The notes beneath the pieces are model-generated. The model worked only from the letters and a program-made list of their open reading frames with translations, made no database searches and was not told where the DNA came from. Positions 26,372 to 36,804 of a DNA stretch of 64,000 nt are shown piece by piece. The DNA lies in the NCBI RefSeq assembly GCF_004366355.1, contig NZ_SODV01000001.1, forward strand, positions 2,542,001 through 2,606,000, in the 5' to 3' direction. The translations under genes and the position numbers were made by a program. Source of the DNA: Dinghuibacter silviterrae (GTDB lineage: Bacteria; Bacteroidota; Bacteroidia; Chitinophagales; Chitinophagaceae). Numbering within the stretch: the stretch's first letter is position 1; the number at the start of each line of letters is the position of its first letter.

Positions 26372-29300
26372 TCAGCGGATCAGCGTCACCAACCCATGCT
26401 TCTCAAACACCTCCCCCGTCTCACACACGACGTCCATTAAGTACACATACGCCCCCGGCGGCATGTCCCGCCCGTTGCAGGTCCCGTCCCAGCCAAAGTC
26501 CTCCGAATTGATGGGGATATTGTCCCGCTGGTAGACCGGCCGTCCCCAACGATCCCAGACCGAGAAGTGGGTGATGGCCCGGATGCCTTTGCCCATGGGA
26601 TAGAAGACGTCGTTATGACCGTCATGGTTGGGGGTAAAGGCGCTGGGCACATAAACGGCGTCCTTGTTGCACAACAGGTTGATGACGATGTTCGCGGTGG
26701 CGGTACAACCGTAGGCGGTGGTCACGGTCACGGTGTATTCGGTATTGGACGAGTTGGGGTAGGCCTCCGGGTCGGCGCAGTCGGCGCAGGTGAGCCCGGC
26801 CGGGGGCGTCCAGGCATACCCGGTCACATCGCTACTGACGGAGGGCGAAAGCTTATATCCGACCCCCGCGAGGGTGGTGGCGGAAGAAGGAAGGCTGACC
26901 GTGGGGATGGGCTCTACATTGACGGTGATGAGGTTGGTGTCGGCAAAACAATGATAGAAGTCCTGACCGACGACGGTATATTGGGTCGTCACAGTGGGGT
27001 CTGCCCAGGCGGTGCCGCCCGCGATTTTTGACAGGGTGCCGGTGGGGGACCAGATATAGGTGTCGGCACCGGTAGCGTCGATTTGCACGGTCTGGCCGAG
27101 ACAGATAAAGGTGTCGGCGGGTGCCCTGACGATAAAGGTGGGGATGACCTGGACGGTGTCGGTGGCCTTGGCGGTACAACCGGGGGTGGAGTGGGCGGTG
27201 GCCTGGATGTAAAAGATGCCGGGTTGGGTAAAGTCATACCCGGGGTTGGGTAAAGCGGACGTGGCGCCGCCGGGAAGCGACCACTGCCAGGTGAGCGGCT
27301 TGTGGAGGCTGTCGTAGTCAAAGCTGACGATCTGGGGAGAAAATTGTACCCAGGACGGGTCGCATACGTGTTGCGTACCGAGCTGGAGGTGGAGGGTATC
27401 CATGAGGATCGGTTGCTTGGTGCCAAAGGAGGCCTGGCAACCGGTGGAGTCGGTTAAGATCAGGTTGGGGGTGTAGATCCCCGGTACGATATAGGTATGG
27501 GTCTGGGTGGTGTCGTTGGAGGGGATGACGGTCCCGTCGCCAAAGTCCCAGAAGTAAGCGGAGGCATAGCTCACGGTTGCGGACAGGATCACGGCCTGGG
27601 GGACACAGCCCACGAGAATGTTGGCGCGGAGTGAGGCCCGGGGACCCTTGACGGTGACGGAGTCGGAAGTAACGACGTTGGTACCCCCCGCGTCAAAGGC
27701 GGTCAGGGTAACGATGTATACGCCGGGTTGCTGATAGGTATGGCTGGGTTTGGGGTTGTTGTCGGCGGTGGAGCCGTCGCCGAAGTCCCAGTGGAGGCTG
27801 TCGGCGCCAAAGGTGGTGGCGACAAAATAGGCGACCATGGGTGGACAGTTGGCGCTGTTGATGTATTGCGTGGTATACGTAAAGCTGGCAGTGAGGTTGG
27901 AGACGGGTACGGCCTTGATGATCGTGTCCACGCAGGCGCCCGAACCGGCCCCGGTGGCGATGAGCTCGACAGAGTCGATGGTGGTGACGGGGTAGGTATG
28001 GGTCACGGACACGGGGTTGGCGGACGTGGACCCGTCGCTTTGGAAGTGCCAGTAGTAGGTCGCGCCCCCGCCACCGGTGGTGCTGTTGTAGAAGGTGGCG
28101 GTGGTCCCGGGAAGAATGTTGGAGGGTGTCCAATAAAAGTTGGCTTGCGGCCCGCCGACATTGACGCTGGTATAGGACAGGGACGTGGTCGCGCTGCAAC
28201 CCAGGGAGTCGGTCACGGTCAGGGTGGGGGTGTAGGTCCCGGGTGCGGCATAGACGTGCATGACGGTGTCTCCGTTTGCCCGGGTGATCGTAGTGTCACC
28301 GAGGTTCCAGACCCATTTGACGATGGGGACGCTGTCCTTGGTGCTGTCGCTGAAGATGACCGGGTCTTTATAACAGGGCACGCCCTGGACCCCAAAACCG
28401 GGGGTGGGGCCGTCGATCTTTATGGGGATATAGTTGCTGGTGTCGTAGCACGCAAACCAGGCGGACTTGAGGATGACCCTCAGGGAGTCTTTGCCGCTGG
28501 TCAGGCCGCCCACATTGCCGGAATACTGAACAGACAAACCGCCGTTGCCGTTGAGGGCGGTGCTGTCGCCGTATTGCCAGCCGTTGATGTTGTAGTAGGT
28601 GCCCCCGAGGCCGTTGGTGGCCCCGCCCCCGGTGGATACATAGTAGTTGGTGTCGAGGTCCTTGATTTTTACCGGAAGCGGCGAGCCTCCGCAGACGGTG
28701 GTCAGGGTCGATGATAACAGGGGTTGTTGTTTGAGGAGGACGAAGACGTCGGCGGTGTCGGTCACCGTACACCCTCCGTTCGAACAGGTCAGCGCGACCT
28801 TGTAGAAGCCGGATTTGGTATAGGTATGTTTTACGGTATCGGTTTCCGTCGCCAGGTTCAGGGGCGCGCTCCCGTCTCCGAAATTCCAGCTCCAGGTGGT
28901 GGCCTTGGTGGCGGTGTCGACAAAGGTCACCGTGCCCCTGGTGCTGTCGCAGGTGTTAAACACCTGGATGTTGGGGAAGGGGACTTTGACATGGATATAA
29001 TCGACACGCACGGCGGTATCGGCGCACCCGGGGTTGGAGGCCACGAGCGTGACGGTATACGTGCCCGAGTCGGTGTAGGTGTGGTACACGGGGTTGCCGT
29101 CATCGACATTGGTGCCGCCGTCCCCCCAGGTCCAGGTATAGGTATTGGCGTTTCCCGTGGACTGGTTGATGAATTCGACGGGTGTGTTCCCGCATATCAG
29201 CGTATCGGGCGCCATAAAGGCTGCGATGGGCTTCCGGTACACAATCACGGTGATGGTGTTGGATACCCCGCGACACCCATGGTTGGTAATAAAAGAAAGG

Positions 29301-30817
29301 CTGATGTTGTACACCCCGGGTGTGTCATAGGTATGCGTCGGGTTGGCGCCGGTGGAGCTCGTCCCGTCCCCGAACGTCCAAAGGTATTGGGTCAGGGTAT
29401 CCGGAGAGGTGGCGGTAAAGGTTTCGTTCAGGATGGCGCAGACGCTGTCCGAAGGGGTCAGGGTCTGTGTATTGCTGATGATCGCCGAAGGGGGCGTGAT
29501 GGTCACCGGCAACCCGATGGTGCCGGTACACCCGTTGGCGTTGGTGATCGTCAGCGTGGGTGTATAGGTCCCGTCCGCGGGATAGGTAAAGGACGCGGTC
29601 CGCGCGGTGGACGTATCCCCCGGCTTGCCGTCAAAGTTCCACAGCCAGGCCACGGCGGCGGCGCTGGTGTCCTTGAAAGTCACCAGGGCGGGCGCGCCGC
29701 AAACGGAGTCCAGGGTGATCACAAAGCCCGAAGGGTTGATGCCCCCCTTGACGGTAACGGGATGGCTGACGCTGGCCGGACAGGTGCCGAACAACTCGGT
29801 TAGGGTGACGGTATATGTACCCGGGGCGGTAAAGTCGTGGGAAACGCTGGCACCGCTGGCCGAACCCCCGTCTCCAAATGTCCAGGTGGGTGTACCGGTA
29901 CCGGGCGGGTTGGTTTGGTCTGTAAAAAGCGCCGGTGTATTGGAACACGCGTTGAGCGGCGAGGTAAAAGCAGGGTTAAAATCCTGGGCGTTGACGACTT
30001 CCTGTTTGACCGTGGTGGCGGTGCAACCGTCGGAACTCGTCACGGTCAGGGATACGGTGTATAAGCCCTTGGCGGGGTAGACGTGGGCCGGGTTGGCGGC
30101 GGTGGAGGTCGTCCCGTCCCCGAAGTTCCAGAGGTAGCTCAGCGTACCGGGCCCGGTGGAGGTACTGGTGAACTTCACCGGGTCGGCGATGTTGCAAAGG
30201 ATGGCGGAGTCTACGGTGAAGCTGGGCGAGACGGGCGGATACACCGTCACCGCGTTGTTCAGGGTCATGCTGCTGGTACACCCAAAGCTGTTGGTCACGG
30301 TCAGCCCCGGCGAATAGGTCTGTGCAAAATTATACGTATTGGTGGCGGTGGGCGAAGTCGTACTGAGGGTATTTCCATCCCCGAAGTCCCAGAAATAGTT
30401 GGTAATGCTACCGGCCCCGGCGCTGGAAGTGCTGGTAAAAGAAGTGGTCAGTGGAATACACCCCTGGGCATTGGTGAGGGTGAAACTGACGGTGGGTTTT
30501 GGATAGACCGTGATGGAGACGTTGGCGGTGGACGTCACACCCCCGTCGGTGACCGTCAGGGTGGCGAAATAGACCTGGGGCGTACTGTACGTGGCCGCCT
30601 GGGTGGCCTGGAAGGAGTTGGGACCCACCGAGTTCCCGTTACCGAAGTCCCAGGTATACTGGGCGGCAGCCGACGCACCGGTGGTCGTATTGGTAAACGT
30701 AACCAGTAATGGGGAACATCCAGCGTTCACACTCACCGTGAAACCAGCCTTGAGCTGGGCCCGTAGCGTAATGGACGCGCACAATAGGGGCAGGAACGCC
30801 AGGGTACGAGGGGACAT
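26372..30817 (-). CDS. Giant PKD-repeat surface protein with T9SS type B C-terminus
   Basis: The protein has 1481 residues with signal peptide MSPRTLAFLPLLCASITLRAQ. About thirteen to fourteen PKD-like repeats follow, recognisable by WDFGDG-type motifs (for example YTWDFGNGN, FWDFGDGNT, LWNFGDGTT, HWDFGDGST). The last 90 residues form the CHU_C/gliding motility-associated domain (VPSAFTPNHDGHNDVF, WDRWGRPVYQ, WDGTCNGRDMPPGAYVYLM), a type B signal for the type IX secretion system. The product is expected on the cell surface or released, as an adhesin or glycan-binding scaffold. No catalytic domain was recognised. Confidence 0.92.
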   Translation of the reverse strand: MSPRTLAFLPLLCASITLRAQLKAGFTVSVNAGCSPLLVTFTNTTTGASAAAQYTWDFGNGNSVGPNSFQATQAATYSTPQVYFATLTVTDGGVTSTANVSITVYPKPTVSFTLTNAQGCIPLTTSFTSTSSAGAGSITNYFWDFGDGNTLSTTSPTATNTYNFAQTYSPGLTVTNSFGCTSSMTLNNAVTVYPPVSPSFTVDSAILCNIADPVKFTSTSTGPGTLSYLWNFGDGTTSTAANPAHVYPAKGLYTVSLTVTSSDGCTATTVKQEVVNAQDFNPAFTSPLNACSNTPALFTDQTNPPGTGTPTWTFGDGGSASGASVSHDFTAPGTYTVTLTELFGTCPASVSHPVTVKGGINPSGFVITLDSVCGAPALVTFKDTSAAAVAWLWNFDGKPGDTSTARTASFTYPADGTYTPTLTITNANGCTGTIGLPVTITPPSAIISNTQTLTPSDSVCAILNETFTATSPDTLTQYLWTFGDGTSSTGANPTHTYDTPGVYNISLSFITNHGCRGVSNTITVIVYRKPIAAFMAPDTLICGNTPVEFINQSTGNANTYTWTWGDGGTNVDDGNPVYHTYTDSGTYTVTLVASNPGCADTAVRVDYIHVKVPFPNIQVFNTCDSTRGTVTFVDTATKATTWSWNFGDGSAPLNLATETDTVKHTYTKSGFYKVALTCSNGGCTVTDTADVFVLLKQQPLLSSTLTTVCGGSPLPVKIKDLDTNYYVSTGGGATNGLGGTYYNINGWQYGDSTALNGNGGLSVQYSGNVGGLTSGKDSLRVILKSAWFACYDTSNYIPIKIDGPTPGFGVQGVPCYKDPVIFSDSTKDSVPIVKWVWNLGDTTITRANGDTVMHVYAAPGTYTPTLTVTDSLGCSATTSLSYTSVNVGGPQANFYWTPSNILPGTTATFYNSTTGGGGATYYWHFQSDGSTSANPVSVTHTYPVTTIDSVELIATGAGSGACVDTIIKAVPVSNLTASFTYTTQYINSANCPPMVAYFVATTFGADSLHWDFGDGSTADNNPKPSHTYQQPGVYIVTLTAFDAGGTNVVTSDSVTVKGPRASLRANILVGCVPQAVILSATVSYASAYFWDFGDGTVIPSNDTTQTHTYIVPGIYTPNLILTDSTGCQASFGTKQPILMDTLHLQLGTQHVCDPSWVQFSPQIVSFDYDSLHKPLTWQWSLPGGATSALPNPGYDFTQPGIFYIQATAHSTPGCTAKATDTVQVIPTFIVRAPADTFICLGQTVQIDATGADTYIWSPTGTLSKIAGGTAWADPTVTTQYTVVGQDFYHCFADTNLITVNVEPIPTVSLPSSATTLAGVGYKLSPSVSSDVTGYAWTPPAGLTCADCADPEAYPNSSNTEYTVTVTTAYGCTATANIVINLLCNKDAVYVPSAFTPNHDGHNDVFYPMGKGIRAITHFSVWDRWGRPVYQRDNIPINSEDFGWDGTCNGRDMPPGAYVYLMDVVCETGEVFEKHGLVTLIR

Positions 30818-30972
30818 GGGGTCGACGGTTTTTTACGGATCGTTGGATGTGCAGTAAAACTAGCACAAATTGGGGAGACCAGCAACCGTTTGCCGCACCT
30901 TTTCCTCCGTTTGCAGCAACGGGCTACCTCCGCCGGTAAAGCCGCACTACTTTCGTACCAAATTTAACTTTT

Positions 30973-33603
30973 GTGAGAAAAATTTTATTTATCCTCGCCA
31001 GCTCACTGTTGTTCGCCTTTTCCGCTGTCGCTCAGGCGCCTGCGCCTGGAAAGGGGGCGCCGGCGGGTCCGCCCACACTAGGGCGGGCATTCGGGACGGT
31101 CACAGATACCAGCGGCAAGCCCATCGAGCAGGCCTCCGTGTTGCTGCTGAAACCAAGCATTGACCCCACGACCAAAAAGAAAAAACTGATCCTGTTCAAA
31201 GGGATGGATACCAAAGCAAACGGCCAGTTCAACTTTGAAGACCTGCCCATCGTCGGGCAACTGGTCCTGAGGGTCTCCGCCTCGGGTTATAAAAGCAAGG
31301 ACGTCCCGTTCATGGTCATGACTCCTGCGAAGCCCGCTGCGCCGGCGCCCGCCGGCCAGAACAACAGCAATCCTTTCGGGAACATGCCTTCGTTCGAGAA
31401 GGATCTGGGCGCGATTGCGCTGTCCAGCGACGTCAAGGAACTCAGCGGAGTCGTGATCAACGCCACGCCGCCCCCAATGAAGCTGGAGCTCGATAAAAAG
31501 GTTTTTAATGTAGAAAAAAATATAACCTCTGCAGGCGGCACCGCCGTCGACGTCATGCGGAACGTACCCTCCGTGAACGTCGATATTGACGGGAATGTAA
31601 CCCTGAGGGGAGCGTCGCCGACTATTTTTGTCGACGGTCGTCCGACCACGCTTACCTTAGACGAAATCCCCGCCGACGCCATCGAAAGCGTGGAGGTCAT
31701 GACAAACCCCAGCGCCAAATACGACGCCTCCGGGGGCGGTTCGGGCATCCTGAACATCGTCCTGAAAAAGAACCGGAAGCAAGGCTACAACGGGAACGTA
31801 TCCGCGGGGATCGACTCCCATGGGATGCCGAATGCCCTGGCCAGCTTCAACATCCGCCAGGGGAAGGTGAACTTCACCGCCACGGGGTTGTACAACGGGG
31901 TGGACAGCAAGACCACCGGGAATACCTACCGGGATACCTATATCGGGAACGGATCCCAGCTTTGGGAGAACGACTTGACGCGGACCAAGGCGCATTTCCT
32001 GTTCGGACAAGTGGGCATGGACTATTTCGTGTCCAACCGGACCACGTTGTCAGGTTCTTATATCAAAGTCCATGGTGTCTTCGATCCCAAGGAAACCTCA
32101 CAGATCCAGACGGACAGTGCGGTGAGCGGAACGCCTCAAAGTTTTTACAGCACCCGGTATACGGACAATAACCGCTGGTTTGACGTCAACGGCGCCCAAC
32201 TGGGGATGAAACATACCTTTGCCAAGGACGGGGAATCCTGGACCGCCGATGGTTCCTACTTCGGGGTGACCAGCTCCGGGACGTCGACCTATACCACGGA
32301 CTATTACACCGGTCTGCCGGGCTCCGCTGTCGGGTATCAGACGGTGCAAAAAACCCTGGGTACGGCAGCACCGTATTTCTGGACCGTCCAGACGGACTAT
32401 GTGAACCCGTTCACGGCCAAGACGAAGCTGGAGGCCGGTCTTAGGGCCTCTATCCAACACCTGGAAAATGACAACAGCACCTATGATGTGACCAACGGGC
32501 ACGACTTCCTGGATTCGGTAAGCGTCAGCAACTATAAAAGTACGAGCCAGGTCTACGCCGCGTATGCCACCATCACCAGCGCCATCGGTCCCAACTTCGG
32601 CTACCAGCTTGGCCTGCGGGGAGAGAGCTCCATGTATTCCGGGGACGTCACCAACAAAGGGGAGCACTTCAGCCACAACTACCCGATCAGCCTGTTCCCC
32701 TCGATTTTCCTGAGTGAAAAGCTGAAACACAACCAGGAACTGCAATTAAGCGCCACCCGGAAGATCAACCGGCCGTCGTTCTTCCAGCTCATTCCGTACA
32801 CCGACTATTCGGATTCGCTGAATATCCAGCGGGGTAACCCCGACCTGGTGCCGGAATTCACCTATAACGTGGAGTTCTCCTACATGAAGACCTTCAAACA
32901 CAACAACACCCTGCTGGCGTCAATCTATTACAAGAATACACAGCACCTCATCACCCGCTTCCAGATAAAGGACGTCAACCCCGTGGGGGATTCGGTCCTG
33001 GTCAATACCTGGCAGAATGCGAACAGCGCGGAATCCTACGGGGCGGAAGTGACGTCGACGACCACGGTCAACAAATGGTGGGACTTCTCGCTCAACCTGA
33101 ACGTATACAACGCGCAGATCAATACCGACAACCTCAACGAGGCGTCCCAAAACGCCCTTTGGAGCTGGTTCGGTAAGTTCAACAGCAACTTCAAGCTGCC
33201 CTACCGGTTTACGATACAACTGACGGCCGCCTACCAGTCCAAGACCAACCTGCCGGTCAACCAAAACCAGCAGCAGTTCGGCCCCCCGAACTCGACCACC
33301 CAGGCATCCGCCCAGGGGTATATCAAACCGTTCTGGGGCATGGACGTCGCGGTGAAAAGGACCTTCTTCAAGAACGACGCAGGGTCCATCACCGTCAATT
33401 TCTCGGACATCTTCCGGACGCGCTGGCAGGACCAATATAGCATCAGCCCGGGTCTTTTCACCCAGGAATTCGACCGGTTGAAGGACCCGCAGCTCGTGCG
33501 CGTGGTATTTGCTTACCGTTTTGGGAAGATGGACCTGAACCTTTTCAAACGCAAAGACATGAACAACCAAGGTATGGGTGACGCAGGCTCCAGTTTGCAA
33601 TAG
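30973..33603 (+). CDS. Outer-membrane beta-barrel receptor, TonB-receptor-like
   Basis: The protein has 876 residues from a GTG start; no better ATG precedes the signal peptide MRKILFILASSLLFAFSAVAQ. A carboxypeptidase-like regulatory domain (about residues 38-110, GTVTDTSGKPIEQASVLLL), a plug-like domain (about 150-260, VDVMRNVPSVNVDIDGNVTL and ASGGGSGILNIVLKKN) and a large C-terminal beta-barrel follow, matching the Bacteroidota OMP_b-brl_3 receptors. The substrate is unknown. It stands six bases before a sensor kinase and regulator pair, suggesting joint regulation. Confidence 0.9.
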   Translation: MRKILFILASSLLFAFSAVAQAPAPGKGAPAGPPTLGRAFGTVTDTSGKPIEQASVLLLKPSIDPTTKKKKLILFKGMDTKANGQFNFEDLPIVGQLVLRVSASGYKSKDVPFMVMTPAKPAAPAPAGQNNSNPFGNMPSFEKDLGAIALSSDVKELSGVVINATPPPMKLELDKKVFNVEKNITSAGGTAVDVMRNVPSVNVDIDGNVTLRGASPTIFVDGRPTTLTLDEIPADAIESVEVMTNPSAKYDASGGGSGILNIVLKKNRKQGYNGNVSAGIDSHGMPNALASFNIRQGKVNFTATGLYNGVDSKTTGNTYRDTYIGNGSQLWENDLTRTKAHFLFGQVGMDYFVSNRTTLSGSYIKVHGVFDPKETSQIQTDSAVSGTPQSFYSTRYTDNNRWFDVNGAQLGMKHTFAKDGESWTADGSYFGVTSSGTSTYTTDYYTGLPGSAVGYQTVQKTLGTAAPYFWTVQTDYVNPFTAKTKLEAGLRASIQHLENDNSTYDVTNGHDFLDSVSVSNYKSTSQVYAAYATITSAIGPNFGYQLGLRGESSMYSGDVTNKGEHFSHNYPISLFPSIFLSEKLKHNQELQLSATRKINRPSFFQLIPYTDYSDSLNIQRGNPDLVPEFTYNVEFSYMKTFKHNNTLLASIYYKNTQHLITRFQIKDVNPVGDSVLVNTWQNANSAESYGAEVTSTTTVNKWWDFSLNLNVYNAQINTDNLNEASQNALWSWFGKFNSNFKLPYRFTIQLTAAYQSKTNLPVNQNQQQFGPPNSTTQASAQGYIKPFWGMDVAVKRTFFKNDAGSITVNFSDIFRTRWQDQYSISPGLFTQEFDRLKDPQLVRVVFAYRFGKMDLNLFKRKDMNNQGMGDAGSSLQ

Positions 33604-33609
33604 TAGGCC

Positions 33610-34716
33610 ATGAATGATAACGGGACGAAGAGGGAGGCCCCCGTGAAGCGGGCCTGGTATGAACGGAGGTGGATACAGGTAGGGCTCCATACCGCCTTTT
33701 GGGCGGGGTTGATGGTGCTGCCGCACCTGCTGATCTACCAGGGGACGAAGGAGGTGTCGAAAGCCAGTGAACCGCCCACGCCCACGGGGGTCTTCCCTAC
33801 GATCCTGGAGTTGTTGTCTTACGGATTTTTTATCGGGCTCTTTTATGTCAATGGGTCCATCCTGACGCGCCGTTTCCTGTACACGAGGCGGTATTGGCTG
33901 TACTTCACGATCGTCCTGGGTATTCTTTGCGCCAAGGTTCTCGTGTTCTACCCCCTTTCCCAGGCGGCGCACGACGCGTTCAAACCCAGTTTCCTGACCT
34001 ACCTGATCTCCAACTTCCTGGTGCTTCTTTTTTTCCTTGCCCTGAGCACGGCCTACCAGGTGATCGGGGACAAAGTGCGCTCCGACAAGCTGACCCAGGA
34101 CCGGCAGGAAGAACACCTCAAGACGGAACTCTCCTTCCTGCGGTCACAGATCAGTCCGCACTTTATGTTTAACGTGCTGAACAATATCGTGGCGCTGGTC
34201 CGGATGAAATCGGACAAGCTGGAACCCACGATCTTCAAGCTGTCCTCCCTGATGCGGTACATGTTGTACCAGGCGGACGACCAGAAGATATCCCTTCAGA
34301 AAGAAGCCGATTACCTGCAAAGCTATATCGACCTTCAACAAATGCGGGTAGGGGACAAGGTCCGGCTGCACGTATCGATCAAACCCGGCACGGATCTCTT
34401 TACCATAGAACCGATGCTCCTCATCCCGTTTATCGAAAATGCGTTCAAGCATGGAACGGGATACATGGAACACCCCCAGATCGACATCCACCTGTCGGTC
34501 ACCGACGGGCTTTTGTATTTTACCGTAAGAAATCGTTTCAACCCACAACAGGAGACGAAGGACGCCACCTCGGGGATCGGCCTGGCCAATGTCAAGCGCC
34601 GGCTGAACCTGCTCTACGGAAATGAATACGATCTTTGGATCACCACCAAGAACGACTGGTTCCTGGTATCTTTACAGTTAAACCTACAATATGTTGCAGT
34701 GCATAGCGGTAGATGA
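33610..34716 (+). CDS. LytS/YehU-type membrane histidine kinase
   Basis: The protein has 368 residues. About four membrane helices lie in residues 20-150, and the cytoplasmic kinase has the H-box LRSQISPHFMFNVLNNI with phospho-acceptor H184 and the N-box LLIPFIENAFKHG with N277. This is the short His_kinase (PF06580) type that pairs with LytTR regulators. It starts six bases after the receptor gene and overlaps the response regulator by 26 bases. Confidence 0.93.
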   Translation: MNDNGTKREAPVKRAWYERRWIQVGLHTAFWAGLMVLPHLLIYQGTKEVSKASEPPTPTGVFPTILELLSYGFFIGLFYVNGSILTRRFLYTRRYWLYFTIVLGILCAKVLVFYPLSQAAHDAFKPSFLTYLISNFLVLLFFLALSTAYQVIGDKVRSDKLTQDRQEEHLKTELSFLRSQISPHFMFNVLNNIVALVRMKSDKLEPTIFKLSSLMRYMLYQADDQKISLQKEADYLQSYIDLQQMRVGDKVRLHVSIKPGTDLFTIEPMLLIPFIENAFKHGTGYMEHPQIDIHLSVTDGLLYFTVRNRFNPQQETKDATSGIGLANVKRRLNLLYGNEYDLWITTKNDWFLVSLQLNLQYVAVHSGR

Positions 34717-35401
34717 CGAACCCCTGGCCCTGCACCTGCTGGAGGACTACCTGACGCGGGTGCCCGACATACGCCTGGTGGCCAAGTGCAGCGACGCCTT
34801 CGAGGCGGGGAAAATCCTGCGCAGCCAACCCATCGACCTGATGTTCCTGGACATTCAAATGCCGGGGCTGACGGGTTTGCAATTTATCGAAAGCCTGGCC
34901 CAGAAACCGATGGTCATCCTGGTCACCGCCTACGAACAATTTGCCCTCGAAGGCTATACCCTGGACGTCGTCGACTACCTCCTCAAACCCGTCGAGCTCG
35001 ACCGGTTCCTGAAGGCTTGTAACAAGGCCTGGGAGTTACACCAGCTCCGCCAGGCGGGGGCGCAGGCGACCAAAGGTCCCGGGTATTTTTTTGTCAATGC
35101 CGACTACAGCCTGCTCAAAATCCAGTTTGAGGACATCTCCTGGATCGAGGGTCTCAGGGACTATATCAAAATACACCTCAAAGGGAACGCCCGTCCCGTC
35201 GTCGTACGGATGAGCGTCAAGGGCGTGGAGGCGGAATTGCCGCCCGCCGACTTCATACGCGTGCATAAGTCCTATATCGTCTCCGTCAAAGACATTACGG
35301 CCGTGCGCAAAAACAGCGTTTTTATAAAAGACCAGGAAATTCCGGTGGGCGACACCTACCGGGATACCGTCATCCGTTTGACCGGGAGAACGTTGTCGTA
35401 G
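34691..35401 (+). CDS. LytTR-family response regulator
   Basis: The protein has 236 residues. The receiver domain has acidic residues D8-D9 and phospho-acceptor D54 in LMFLDIQMPGLTG; the lysine is in DYLLKPVE. A LytTR DNA-binding domain occupies about residues 135-235 (FIRVHKSYIVSVKDI). It overlaps the kinase gene by 26 bases and is its cognate partner. Targets are likely the adjacent receptor gene or surface functions, but this is not shown by sequence. Confidence 0.95.
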   Translation: MLQCIAVDDEPLALHLLEDYLTRVPDIRLVAKCSDAFEAGKILRSQPIDLMFLDIQMPGLTGLQFIESLAQKPMVILVTAYEQFALEGYTLDVVDYLLKPVELDRFLKACNKAWELHQLRQAGAQATKGPGYFFVNADYSLLKIQFEDISWIEGLRDYIKIHLKGNARPVVVRMSVKGVEAELPPADFIRVHKSYIVSVKDITAVRKNSVFIKDQEIPVGDTYRDTVIRLTGRTLS

Positions 35402-35456
35402 GAGTCCTGCTACAAATAAGGTGTTCTTTTCATCCATTTTGGCTGTCCGACCCCAT

Positions 35457-35464
35457 TAGTTTTG
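35457..35464 (+). promoter_or_regulatory. TAnnTTTG box upstream of the RteC-like gene
   Basis: TAGTTTTG matches TAnnTTTG perfectly in the 137-base gap, with TTTG at 35438-35441 as a possible but closely spaced -33 element. It lies about 75 bases before the ATG at 35539. Confidence 0.4.
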
Positions 35465-35538
35465 CGGGATAATCATTTAGTGCCTACCTTTTACCCCTTG
35501 GCTCTGATAGACTTTATACCCAATTACTACGTAAGTCT

Positions 35539-36666
35539 ATGCAGTACGAATTGTTCAACTGGGAACGCCGGGTAAAGGACCCGTCGGACAGAAAACGCAT
35601 TTCTCAGGAGGAATACAACAAGGAAACGGACAACATCAAGGCGGCTTTTGTGTCGGTGCTTTTGTCCAGCGAACAGGAAGTCGCTTTGGAGCGCTACGTG
35701 CGCCTCCACCAAACCGGGATTCTTCACCTATCGAGGGAGCTCAAGCCAAGGGACGGCATGGTGGCCGCCCTGGATCACCTGTGCATTTTCCTGGAGCAGC
35801 GGGCTTTTAAATACCTGGATCCCGACTTGCCGCTTCCGTTTTTTCGCCTCGGGTTTATGCAGGGGTACCTGCGGGAAAACGCCCCGCTCGTCAAGGAGCG
35901 CCTCCAGGCAGCGGGTGTGGACCCCAGGCTGACAGACCTTGTCCTCGATTTGCTCAAAGACGCGCAACAAGACAGCCGTCTGACCTACAGACAATGGTTT
36001 CCGCTACAGGACCTGGTGGTGTTTGTCCTGCAATTGCCCAAAGACGCTCAGCGTTTGGTCGAAATGATGTATTGTCTCAACGTCAATACCAGCAGCACCT
36101 ACCGCTTTATGAAGACGCAGGTGCTCGAAGCGCTGGAAGCAAAGGATTTTGTTTCCGAAAAAATCCCCGAGCTCGGCCGCATCCGGCGCTATGTCGGCTG
36201 GCTGGAACACCGGCCGGGATACCAATATGTCGAAGGACGGACCAGCCTGACACGGATGTTATCCACCTGGCTGGAAGAGCTGGCGCGTTTGACGGAAAAA
36301 GAAGCCCAGGAGGCGGCGGGAGATGAGGTAAAAGGCGACGATTCGGGTTTCGGGCTCGACTCTACAAAGGTCATTACCTCCCTGACGGTAAACGAGCTGG
36401 GCCTTCTCGTCCGGCTGTTTATGGAAACCGGGGTGTTCCGGACGCGAAACCGCAAGGGGCTGGCCCGGTTTATGGCCAAAAACGTCGTGACGCTCAAAAA
36501 AGAAGCCGTGGACGAAGTATCCTCCAACCACCTCTACGGCACCCTCTATTCCATAAACGACGCCACCATGGATTCCGTCCATGCCATCCTCAACCGGATG
36601 CTCGTCAGGTTGGGCAAGCTCCGCCTCGAACAACGCCAGAAGAAACCGGCAAAAACCAAAAAGTAA
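35539..36666 (+). CDS. RteC-like helical protein, unknown function
   Basis: The protein has 375 residues, is mainly helical and has no signal peptide. The C-terminal part (about residues 275-365, with TSLTVNELGLLVRLFMETGVF, RKGLARFMAKN and SINDATMDSVHAILNRML) resembles the C-terminal region of RteC proteins, which regulate excision of Bacteroides conjugative transposons. The N-terminal part is not recognised and it is longer than typical RteC. No other conjugative genes are nearby. The call is based on pattern recognition only. Confidence 0.5.
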   Translation: MQYELFNWERRVKDPSDRKRISQEEYNKETDNIKAAFVSVLLSSEQEVALERYVRLHQTGILHLSRELKPRDGMVAALDHLCIFLEQRAFKYLDPDLPLPFFRLGFMQGYLRENAPLVKERLQAAGVDPRLTDLVLDLLKDAQQDSRLTYRQWFPLQDLVVFVLQLPKDAQRLVEMMYCLNVNTSSTYRFMKTQVLEALEAKDFVSEKIPELGRIRRYVGWLEHRPGYQYVEGRTSLTRMLSTWLEELARLTEKEAQEAAGDEVKGDDSGFGLDSTKVITSLTVNELGLLVRLFMETGVFRTRNRKGLARFMAKNVVTLKKEAVDEVSSNHLYGTLYSINDATMDSVHAILNRMLVRLGKLRLEQRQKKPAKTKK

Positions 36667-36804
36667 CGATATGATTTATAATGTTTTATGATGCATTTTG
36701 TTAGGGACTAACTAGGAGACAGGTTTGCAAATTGATGCTCATTCCTTCAATTTTGTTCCGGTGACATCGGTAAATACGATGTACTAATTTCAACGGCTAA
36801 CACG

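Noticed and set aside
27728-29803. Gly/Val-rich plus-strand frames opposite the PKD gene
   Set aside because: They are complements of the repeated PKD-coding DNA.
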